Of a stretch of DNA of 7,080 bases, positions 1 through 5,209 are shown piece after piece. Below the pieces are notes generated by a model. That model ran no database searches. It was given only the letters and a program-made list of their open reading frames with translations, and was not told the DNA's origin. Position 1 is the first letter of the stretch, and each line of letters opens with the position of its first letter. Origin of the DNA: Clostridiales bacterium DTU092 (GTDB lineage Bacteria; Bacillota; Clostridia; Caldicoprobacterales; Caldicoprobacteraceae); the NCBI GenBank assembly GCA_001513505.1, contig LFTM01000117.1, positions 1-7,080 of the forward strand, in the 5' to 3' direction. The translations under genes were made by a program, and so were the position numbers.

Positions 1-1
1 G

Positions 2-253
2 CTTGTAAGCGGGGACGGTCAGGAAATTGGTCAAATAAGCGATATTATACTAAACCCCAATGATGGAACCGTCGAAGGATATGAAGTTTCAAAAGGAATA
101 ATAGAAGATATAGTAGACGGACGTTCCATACTGCCCTACGATATATCAAATTCTGTCACTGACGACGCGGTTATAGTTTCTATTGAACAGACTAATCAGA
201 TGAAATCCTATAACAAGGGAATAAAAAGTATGCTTAGTGCAAATAAAGGTTAA
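2..253 (+). CDS. PRC-barrel domain protein, C-terminal part (5' end outside window)
   Basis: An open frame runs from the window edge to the TAA at 251-253, giving 83 visible residues. The segment GQEIGQISDIILNPNDGTVE, followed by EGYEVSKGI and GRSILPYD, is the typical shape of a PRC-barrel: a small beta-barrel with a G-x-x-I-G-x-I-x-D-I-I start, a G-T-V-x-G-Y-E-V strand and a conserved L-P-Y near the end. PRC-barrels occur in RimM, photosynthetic reaction centre H subunits and many small Firmicutes proteins of unclear role, some linked to sporulation. The start, any second PRC domain and the full length are not visible. The tail after the barrel (about 20 residues, Lys/Asn/Ser-rich) looks unstructured. 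The next gene begins 17 nt downstream, so the two are probably co-transcribed. The domain call is fairly secure; the function is unknown. Confidence 0.8.
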   Translation, partial: LVSGDGQEIGQISDIILNPNDGTVEGYEVSKGIIEDIVDGRSILPYDISNSVTDDAVIVSIEQTNQMKSYNKGIKSMLSANKG

Positions 254-270
254 GAAAGAGGTGAAAATAA

Positions 271-450
271 ATGAATAAATATGTCAGAGGTTTTATTGCA
301 GGAAGTATGATGGGAATCGCAGCAGGGATTCTATTTATGCCGCAAAGAAATGGAATGAAAAAAAAGGTTCTGAATGATGGAAAGAACATTGTTGGCAGCG
401 CTGCCCAGATGATGGCAGATATGATAACAGATTTGAAGCAAAATAAATAA
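271..450 (+). CDS. YtxH-like small membrane protein
   Basis: This 59-residue ORF starts with ATG at 271, preceded by an AAGAGGTG-like ribosome binding site (about 255-263) at normal spacing. Residues 6-23 form one hydrophobic, glycine-rich segment (RGFIAGSMMGIAAGILFMPQ) that fits the YtxH pattern: a Gly-zipper membrane helix ending in L-F-x-P, then a basic Gly/Lys stretch (RNGMKKKV) and an amphipathic helix. YtxH family proteins in Firmicutes are small, single-pass and often stress-related, with no established biochemical activity. Here it follows a PRC-barrel gene by 17 nt and precedes a strong hairpin, so the PRC-barrel and YtxH-like genes probably form the end of one transcript. It is shorter than many YtxH proteins, which have a longer C-terminal helix. 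The family call is from the motif only. Confidence 0.72.
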   Translation: MNKYVRGFIAGSMMGIAAGILFMPQRNGMKKKVLNDGKNIVGSAAQMMADMITDLKQNK

Positions 451-485
451 TTTAAGATAGGCCCAGATAACGGGTCTATCTTAAA
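451..485 (+). terminator. Long hairpin after the YtxH-like gene, possible terminator
   Basis: Immediately after the stop codon, 451-464 and 472-485 form a 14-bp stem with one G-T wobble and a 7-nt loop (AGATAAC). The position between two genes fits a transcript end. However, the sequence after the stem on the + strand (TTATGCAATATAAAAG) is not a T-run, so termination would be weak or partial, or the hairpin may protect the 3' end. On the - strand the stem is followed by a T-rich stretch (complement of the A-rich 438-450), which looks more like a classical terminator, but no - strand gene is visible to use it. Confidence 0.5.
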
Positions 486-497
486 TTATGCAATATA

Positions 498-505
498 AAA
501 GAGGT
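498..505 (+). promoter_or_regulatory. Ribosome binding site fixing the AI-2E transporter start at 513
   Basis: AAAGAGGT lies 7 nt before the GTG at 513. It lies only 1 nt before the in-frame TTG at 507, which is too close for initiation. The GTG at 513 is therefore the preferred start. Confidence 0.65.
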
Positions 506-512
506 CTTGCAG

Positions 513-1553
513 GTGAAACCATATAAAAGACTGGTTGCAATTAGTCTATTTGTTTTTTTCCTGTTTTTATTTGTTTATTTTATAATCCTTAACTGGCTCA
601 AATTATCTGGCATGTTTAAAATTATACTTTATGCTGTTGCGTTTTCATATATACTGGTGCCGATAACGGAACGGCTGGAAAGATTTCTACCCGGGACTGC
701 CGCAATATTGCTGATCTTCGCCGGGTTATTTATTGTCATTTGTTTAGTAGGTCTGTTGCTAATACCACCTTTTATTCAGCAGGTTGCTTCATTGAATGCA
801 TATATTCCTGAGGTGATTTCTGAATTAAAAGAATTTTCCAGGGGTATCCAATCCGGATTGCAGAAAGCGGGGATCCGATATGCAGTCCAGCAAACCATAG
901 AAGAAGGTATTGAGGTTGTACAGCAACGTTTGCTAAAGCTGACACCTAATATAATTGAAGGATTTATGGATAAAGCAGCTAATATTCCGGGATTGTTTTT
1001 AATTCCCATACTTAGCTTTTATTTTTTAAGAGATCGGAAATACTTCAAGAAGGCTTTAACCAGGCTTATTCCATTTAAGTATAGAAAAAATATAACCCGC
1101 ACTTTTTCCGAAATCAACCATATACTGAACCGCTTCATCAGAAGCCAGATAATAACAGCCGTTGTTATCGGCATTTTTAGCACAATAGGATTCCTCATTA
1201 TACAACTTCCGTATGCTTTAGTTTTAGGGGTAATATCTGGTGTTTTTGAAATAATACCCTATTTTGGTCCCTGGTTAGGAGCGATTCCGGCGGTATTAAT
1301 TGCTATAATAAATGCTCCAAACAAGATTATTTGGACTGTTATTGTGGTAATTATTGTACAACAGTTGGAGGGAAGTTTCATTACACCAAAAATTATGGGA
1401 GATCATGTCGGGCTTCATCCAGTATATATAATAGTTTCACTTTGGATCGGAGGTATGTTTTTTGGTATCCTGGGTATGTTTTTTGCAGTCCCGGCAGTAC
1501 TGATAATACGAGTTATTATACGCAATATATACTTGAGTATAGCAAGTATATAA
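513..1553 (+). CDS. AI-2E family (UPF0118) membrane transporter, YrrI-like
   Basis: With the GTG start at 513 the protein has 346 residues, the usual size for the AI-2E/PerM/UPF0118 family. Hydrophobic segments lie at about 9-27, 36-52, 62-88, 158-172, 212-232, 236-267, 271-287 and 305-340, and a charged extramembrane region at about 95-155 is typical of the family. Family motifs are clear: P-I-L-S-F-Y-F-L-R-D at 165-174, R-S-Q-I-I-T-A near 210, EIIPYFGPWLGAIPA at 246-260, and a Q-Q-L-E-G to P-K-I-M-G stretch at 283-296, followed by V-G-L-H-P. Members have been reported as autoinducer-2 exporters, Na+/H+ antiporters or sporulation proteins (YtvI), so the substrate cannot be inferred. In B. 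subtilis the homologous yrrI also lies directly upstream of alaS. The gene follows the hairpin at 451-485, and I found no clear promoter in 486-512. Confidence 0.85.
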   Translation: MKPYKRLVAISLFVFFLFLFVYFIILNWLKLSGMFKIILYAVAFSYILVPITERLERFLPGTAAILLIFAGLFIVICLVGLLLIPPFIQQVASLNAYIPEVISELKEFSRGIQSGLQKAGIRYAVQQTIEEGIEVVQQRLLKLTPNIIEGFMDKAANIPGLFLIPILSFYFLRDRKYFKKALTRLIPFKYRKNITRTFSEINHILNRFIRSQIITAVVIGIFSTIGFLIIQLPYALVLGVISGVFEIIPYFGPWLGAIPAVLIAIINAPNKIIWTVIVVIIVQQLEGSFITPKIMGDHVGLHPVYIIVSLWIGGMFFGILGMFFAVPAVLIIRVIIRNIYLSIASI

Positions 1554-1559
1554 TCTCCT

Positions 1560-1613
1560 TAAAGAAATATAATTCCAATCACCGGAGCACCAAAGCTTCC
1601 ATAATATTCTTTA
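1560..1613 (+). other. Imperfect hairpin just after the transporter gene
   Basis: Bases 1560-1570 (TAAAGAAATAT) pair with 1604-1613 (ATATTCTTTA) with one bulged A. Inside, GGAGC at 1584-1588 faces GCTTCC at 1595-1600. It begins 6 nt after the stop codon and could end or stabilise the transcript, but there is no following T-run and the central part is unpaired. It overlaps the first copy of the direct repeats described for this spacer. Confidence 0.3.
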
Positions 1614-1704
1614 CCAATGCTCATAGTTAGCAGTATAACTAAGTACAGTGTATTTACAGAATACTATTCCAATCACTTAAGTTCAGGGCTAGAAATAAGT
1701 AAAA

Positions 1705-1797
1705 CTTGCTCCAGGCCTCCACCAAAACTCGCTTACGCTCAGACATTGGTTACGGCTGTCTTCCGCTGCGTTAACAGGTTCTAAGCCTTTCCGCAAG
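1705..1797. repeat. GC-richer imperfect palindromic element, possible interspersed repeat
   Basis: This 93-nt block has 50 G/C bases, while the flanks have about 30 in 100 (1601-1700) and 14 in 80 (1801-1880). Its ends are imperfectly inverted: CTTGC-TCC-AGGC at 1705-1716 faces GCCT-TTCC-GCAAG at 1785-1797. Shorter inverted words occur inside, such as GTTACG at 1749-1754 and CGTTAAC at 1769-1775. No coding frame is convincing. Size, composition and terminal symmetry suit a small REP- or MITE-like element, or a structured RNA. Only one copy is in the window, so the interspersed nature is an inference. Confidence 0.4.
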
Positions 1798-1845
1798 GTG
1801 ATTTCCATAATATTCTTCTAATAACATATAAGCAAATATAAATAA

Positions 1846-1874
1846 TTGACAAAATAATGCTATTTCTATATAAT
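1846..1874 (+). promoter_or_regulatory. Consensus sigma-A promoter of alaS
   Basis: TTGACA at 1846-1851 and TATAAT at 1869-1874 are both perfect consensus hexamers, separated by 17 nt. Transcription should begin near 1881-1883, giving a leader of about 290 nt that contains the whole T-box. A perfect promoter fits an attenuation-controlled gene, where the control comes after initiation. Confidence 0.9.
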
Positions 1875-1899
1875 CATGAATAAATGAAGTTTAGAAAAA

Positions 1900-2140
1900 C
1901 ATAATGAAGGGAAGTATTAGATCAGACCCAGGCCTCCAGAGAGGAGGGAAATGGTGTAAACCCTCTGGCCATGGATGATTGAAGCAGTCCTGGAATGGTA
2001 CAGCTGAATGGAGTAGGCTGTAACGGTAGATGGCCGTTATCAATATGAGTGACCGTATTTTTATACGGTAATGAGGGTGGTACCGCGTATAATGCGTCCC
2101 TCCCATTATATGGGATGGGACGCATATTTAGTTTTATATT
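1900..2140 (+). ncRNA. T-box leader sensing tRNA-Ala (specifier GCA)
   Basis: All parts of a T-box leader can be read. Stem I has AGTA at 1913-1916, AGAGAG at 1938-1943, a GAGGG/CCCTC helix (1944-1948/1961-1965) capped by a loop with GGTG (1953-1956), and a GGCC/GGCC helix (1931-1934/1967-1970). GAA at 1981-1983 is followed by the specifier GCA (1984-1986), an alanine codon, then a purine. Stem II is ACAGC/GCTGT (2000-2004/2017-2021) with an AGTA element. The next element has AACGG/CCGTT (2022-2026/2034-2038). Stem III is ACCGTAT/ATACGGT (2052-2058/2063-2069). The T-box AGGGTGGTACCGCG is at 2074-2087. Its bulge UGGU (2078-2081) can pair with the ACCA end of tRNA-Ala. GAGGG (2073-2077) with CCCTC (2098-2102) makes the antiterminator, which excludes the terminator. 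Uncharged tRNA-Ala should allow read-through into alaS. The exact specifier register is by comparison with the family consensus. Confidence 0.95.
2093..2140 (+). terminator. Regulated intrinsic terminator of the alaS T-box
   Basis: TGCGTCCC-TCCCAT (2093-2106) pairs with ATGGGA and GGGACGCA (2110-2115, 2117-2124), leaving one bulged T and a 3-nt loop. A T-rich tract follows at 2125-2140. The left arm includes CCCTC, which is needed for the antiterminator with GAGGG at 2073-2077, so the two structures are mutually exclusive as expected for a T-box switch. Confidence 0.9.
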
Positions 2141-2169
2141 GGTATGTAACTTAAGGAGGATAGTATAAC

Positions 2170-4812
2170 ATGGAAAAAATGAGCTTACAGGAAATACGAA
2201 CAAAATTTTTAAAATTCTTTGAAAGCAAGGATCATTTAATATTGCCAAGTTTTTCTTTGGTACCTCAAAATGATAAGAGCCTTCTTCTCATCAATGCAGG
2301 AATGGCTCCTCTGAAACCCTATTTTACCGGGCAGGAAACACCACCTAAAAGAAGAATTGCTACTTGTCAGAAATGTATACGCACTCCTGACATTGATGTG
2401 GTGGGAAAGACCGCACGACATGGAACATTTTTCGAAATGCTGGGCAATTTTTCATTTGGTGATTATTTTAAAAAAGAAGCTATCGCATGGGCCTGGGAAT
2501 TTGTTACACAGGTTCTGAAAATGCCCGTAGAAAAACTATGGATAAGCATCTATGAAGAAGATGACGAAGCTTTCGAAATATGGAACAAGGATATAGGAAT
2601 CCCAGAAGATCGGATTGTCAGAATGGGTAAAGAGGACAATTTCTGGGAGATTGGCACGGGTCCATGTGGCCCATGTTCGGAGATATATTTTGATCGCGGA
2701 CCGGAAAAAGGTTGTGGCAAACCCGACTGCGGTTTAGGCTGTGATTGTGATAGGTATGTGGAATTCTGGAACCTGGTTTTCACACAGTTTGATAAAGATG
2801 AACATGGAAATTATCACCGGCTTGCCCATCCTAATATCGATACCGGTATGGGTTTGGAAAGAGTGGCTGCCATTATGCAGGGAGTTGATTCCCTGTTCGA
2901 GGTAGATGCTATATGGGATATACTGCAGCACATAAGCAAAATAGCAGGAATAGAATATGGAAAAACTGAAGAGGCTGACATATCATTAAGGGTTATCACC
3001 GATCATGTACGTAGTACTGTTTTTATGGTGTCAGACGGTATACTGCCATCCAACGAAGGTCGCGGATATGTACTGAGAAGAGTGTTACGGAGGGCTTGCC
3101 GTCATGGCAAACTGTTAGGAATTGATAAGCCATTCTTAAGCCAGGTGGCCAAAACTGTAATCAAGCAGTTTTGTGAAGCATATCCCGAACTAAAAGAAAG
3201 GGAAGAGTATATTATTAAAATTATTGATATCGAAGAAGAACGGTTTAATGAAACAATTGACCAGGGTATGAGCTATTTAAACGAATATATCGATGAAATG
3301 GTTAAAAGCGGCCAAAATGTCCTCGATGGTGCTAAAGCCTTCAAACTATACGATACCTATGGATTTCCGCTTGAGCTTACAAAGGAGATTCTTCGTGAGC
3401 AGGGCATGCAGGTTGACGAAAATGGATTTTTAAAAGAGATGGAAATTCAGAGAAAGAGAGCAAGGGCAGCCCATCAGGCTACCGATTATATGGGTATGGA
3501 TAATAAGCTATACCAGCTTATAGACTCAAACGTGGAGACGGAGTTCTTAGGGTACGATTTGCTTGAAACCGAAAGCAATGTAATCTTCCTGATCAAGGAT
3601 GATGCCCAGGCAGATTCAGCATACCAGGGTGATGAAATTGCTGTAATTCTGGACAAAACTCCTTTTTATCCCGAAGGCGGAGGTCAGGTAGCAGATCAGG
3701 GACACCTTCACACTGCTGATGGCCTTGTCGAGATAAACGATGTTCAAAGACTGTTTGGCAATAAGATCATCCATTTTGGCAAGGTAATAAGTGGGAAATT
3801 AGAAAAAGGTAAATCTGTAAAGGCTGAGGTAAACGAAGACATGAGACTTGCCACAGCCCGCAATCATACGGTTACCCATCTGCTTCATAAGGTTCTCAGA
3901 AACGTATTAGGTGCTCATGTGGAACAGGCCGGTTCTCTGGTATCACCACACAGGCTTCGTTTTGATTTTTCTCATTATGCTTCTCTTTCAACCGAGGAAC
4001 TGCATAACATTGAAAAGCAGGTAAATAATGAAATTATGAAGGCGATTCCCGTTGAGATAATAGAAACCACATTTAACCGTGCCAGAGAAATGGGTGCAAT
4101 AGCATTATTTGGTGAGAAGTATGAAGAAAACGTCCGGGTGATTAAAATCGGTGACTTCAGCATGGAATTATGCGGTGGAACCCATCTTAAAAATACAGGT
4201 CAGGCAGGAATGTTTAAAATATTAAGTGAATCGGGAATTGCAGCCGGAATCCGTCGGATTGAAGCCGTAACCGGATTTGGAGTTCACGAGCATTTGTTGA
4301 CCCAGGAGCAATTGATAAACACAATTGCCCAGCAGCTGAAAACAAGTCCTTCCGACATCCAAATGCGTGTAGAAAACTTGTTGTCCCGGATTAAGGAACA
4401 GGAGAAGGAAATCGATCAGCTTCGAAGCAGAGTAGCTGCAAACAGCATTAGCACGCTGATGGAATCAAAAAAGACGATTGGACCGGTTAACTATATAGTT
4501 TCTCAGGTTGACGGGCTGGACATTGAAGGACTTCGCAACATGGTAGACAACCTAAAGGATAGGATAAGGTCCGGGGTTATCGTGCTGGCTACGATAAAGG
4601 ATGATAAGGTTCTCTTATCTGCGGGTGCTACCAAAGATGTGGTTGCTCAAGGGGTACATGTGGGCAATTTAATCAGAGAGGTGGCAAAGATAACCGGGGG
4701 AGGAGGCGGCGGCCGGCCCGATATGGCACAAGCTGGCGGAAAAGATATTAACAAACTGGATGAGGCATTGAACCAGGTGCATGTTTTACTTGCCAGACAG
4801 CTGGGTATATAG
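2170..4812 (+). CDS. alaS: Alanyl-tRNA synthetase
   Basis: AlaRS charges tRNA-Ala with alanine in the cytoplasm and clears mischarged Ser/Gly. The 880-residue length matches bacterial AlaRS. The ATG at 2170 has a strong AAGGAGGA site at 2153-2160, 9 nt upstream. The class II catalytic domain is N-terminal: R83-H-G-T-F-F-E-M-L-G-N-F-S-F-G-D (motif 2 region, about 83-98) and GMGLERV at 226-232 (motif 3). A Cys-rich segment at about 182-193 (CGKPDCGLGCDC) is common in AlaRS. The editing domain has the metal-binding H566-T-V-T-H570 and C668-G-G-T-H672. The C-terminal oligomerisation/tRNA-elbow (C-Ala, DHHA1-type) domain carries the glycine run at 843-848 followed by R-P-D and AQAGGKD. A coiled-coil-like stretch lies between them at about 735-765. 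No key residue is missing. Expression is set by the Ala T-box upstream. Confidence 0.98.
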   Translation: MEKMSLQEIRTKFLKFFESKDHLILPSFSLVPQNDKSLLLINAGMAPLKPYFTGQETPPKRRIATCQKCIRTPDIDVVGKTARHGTFFEMLGNFSFGDYFKKEAIAWAWEFVTQVLKMPVEKLWISIYEEDDEAFEIWNKDIGIPEDRIVRMGKEDNFWEIGTGPCGPCSEIYFDRGPEKGCGKPDCGLGCDCDRYVEFWNLVFTQFDKDEHGNYHRLAHPNIDTGMGLERVAAIMQGVDSLFEVDAIWDILQHISKIAGIEYGKTEEADISLRVITDHVRSTVFMVSDGILPSNEGRGYVLRRVLRRACRHGKLLGIDKPFLSQVAKTVIKQFCEAYPELKEREEYIIKIIDIEEERFNETIDQGMSYLNEYIDEMVKSGQNVLDGAKAFKLYDTYGFPLELTKEILREQGMQVDENGFLKEMEIQRKRARAAHQATDYMGMDNKLYQLIDSNVETEFLGYDLLETESNVIFLIKDDAQADSAYQGDEIAVILDKTPFYPEGGGQVADQGHLHTADGLVEINDVQRLFGNKIIHFGKVISGKLEKGKSVKAEVNEDMRLATARNHTVTHLLHKVLRNVLGAHVEQAGSLVSPHRLRFDFSHYASLSTEELHNIEKQVNNEIMKAIPVEIIETTFNRAREMGAIALFGEKYEENVRVIKIGDFSMELCGGTHLKNTGQAGMFKILSESGIAAGIRRIEAVTGFGVHEHLLTQEQLINTIAQQLKTSPSDIQMRVENLLSRIKEQEKEIDQLRSRVAANSISTLMESKKTIGPVNYIVSQVDGLDIEGLRNMVDNLKDRIRSGVIVLATIKDDKVLLSAGATKDVVAQGVHVGNLIREVAKITGGGGGGRPDMAQAGGKDINKLDEALNQVHVLLARQLGI

Positions 4813-4816
4813 TAAT

Positions 4817-4846
4817 TTGACTCGATAATGGAAAAAATATTATAAA
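4817..4846 (+). promoter_or_regulatory. Candidate distal promoter for the ireB cluster
   Basis: TTGACT at 4817-4822 and TATAAA at 4841-4846 are separated by 18 nt, 4 nt after the alaS stop. Each hexamer differs from consensus by one base. The region is AT-rich, which makes chance matches likelier. Confidence 0.45.
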
Positions 4847-4862
4847 AATCGTTGTTTTATAT

Positions 4863-4891
4863 TTGAAAAATGATAAAAGATCAAGTATGAT
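4863..4891 (+). promoter_or_regulatory. Candidate proximal promoter for the ireB cluster
   Basis: TTGAAA at 4863-4868 and TATGAT at 4886-4891 have the ideal 17-nt spacing. Transcription would begin near 4898, leaving a short leader of about 30 nt before the ireB ATG. If used, this makes ireB and the genes after it independent of the alaS T-box. Confidence 0.5.
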
Positions 4892-4913
4892 AATCATTGA
4901 AGAACTTGGTTAG

Positions 4914-4922
4914 AAGGCAGGT
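4914..4922 (+). promoter_or_regulatory. Ribosome binding site fixing the ireB start at 4930
   Basis: AAGGCAGGT contains AGGT 7 nt before the ATG at 4930. The upstream in-frame TTG at 4897 has no comparable site and would add 11 residues (M-K-N-L-V-R-R-Q-V-N-Q) that the family does not have. Confidence 0.6.
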
Positions 4923-4929
4923 AAATCAG

Positions 4930-5193
4930 ATGAATCGTGATCCTCAGGAAACCATGATGTTTAAGTTCAGAAAGGAGTTTTCCGACACTCCTAAAGGAAT
5001 ATTGCTAAGCGTATATAACGCTTTGGAAGAGAAAGGTTACAACCCTGTAAACCAGCTGGTAGGTTATTTTATTTCAGGGGATCCAACTTATATTACCAGC
5101 CACAAAAATGCCCGTTCCATTATAAGAAAAATGGAAAGAGATGAGCTTCTTGAAGAATTGGTCCGGTTTTATGTTGAAAGCCACCGGAAATAA
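4930..5193 (+). CDS. ireB: IreB family regulatory phosphoprotein (UPF0297, YrzL-like)
   Basis: From the ATG at 4930 the protein has 87 residues, the normal family length. The core is unmistakable: the conserved stretch K-G-I-L-L-S-V-Y-N-A-L-E-E-K-G-Y-N-P-V-N-Q-L-V-G-Y, then SGDPTYITSHKNARSIIRK and ERDELLEELVRFYVESHRK. In Enterococcus faecalis IreB is phosphorylated on N-terminal threonines by the PASTA kinase IreK and acts as a negative regulator of cephalosporin resistance; it forms a helical dimer. Here Thr8, in the N-terminal Q-E-T-M-M-F-K-F segment, is the likely equivalent of one of those threonines; this is inference from position. No kinase gene is in the window. The gene sits between alaS and ruvX as in B. 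subtilis (yrzL), and the reductase gene follows after 16 nt. A link to cell-wall stress signalling in this organism is likely but not shown here. Confidence 0.93.
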   Translation: MNRDPQETMMFKFRKEFSDTPKGILLSVYNALEEKGYNPVNQLVGYFISGDPTYITSHKNARSIIRKMERDELLEELVRFYVESHRK

Positions 5194-5209
5194 ATGAGGT
5201 ATACAAATA

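Larger units (their letters stand above)
1554..1845. other. Gene-free spacer with direct repeats
   Basis: No plausible gene is present: there is no ORF with a ribosome binding site or recognisable protein. An 11-mer (ATTCCAATCAC) occurs at 1572-1582 and 1666-1676, and a 15-mer (TTCCATAATATTCTT) at 1597-1611 and 1803-1817. Both are in the same order and orientation. In the first pair the two words are 14 nt apart, in the second 126 nt. The extra length of about 112 nt corresponds to the GC-richer element at about 1705-1797. This reads as an old tandem duplication with one copy interrupted. Confidence 0.55.

Noticed and set aside
507..512. TTG at 507 as start of the AI-2E transporter
   Set aside because: It lies only 1 nt after AAAGAGGT; the GTG at 513 has proper 7-nt spacing.
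1331..1630. + strand 99-residue frame at the end of the transporter gene
   Set aside because: It overlaps the transporter in another frame and has low-complexity Tyr/Ser/Asn composition typical of a shadow.
1554..1845. CRISPR array or tRNA gene in the spacer
   Set aside because: The repeats occur only twice with unequal spacing, and no cloverleaf or CCA-end pattern could be drawn.
1922..2248. - strand frames of 71 and 108 residues across the T-box and alaS start
   Set aside because: They are the complement of a fully explained RNA leader and of alaS; no recognisable protein.
4897..4929. TTG at 4897 as start of ireB
   Set aside because: It would add 11 residues not found in the family, and the proximal promoter would start transcription at about the same place; the ATG at 4930 has a site and gives the normal length.
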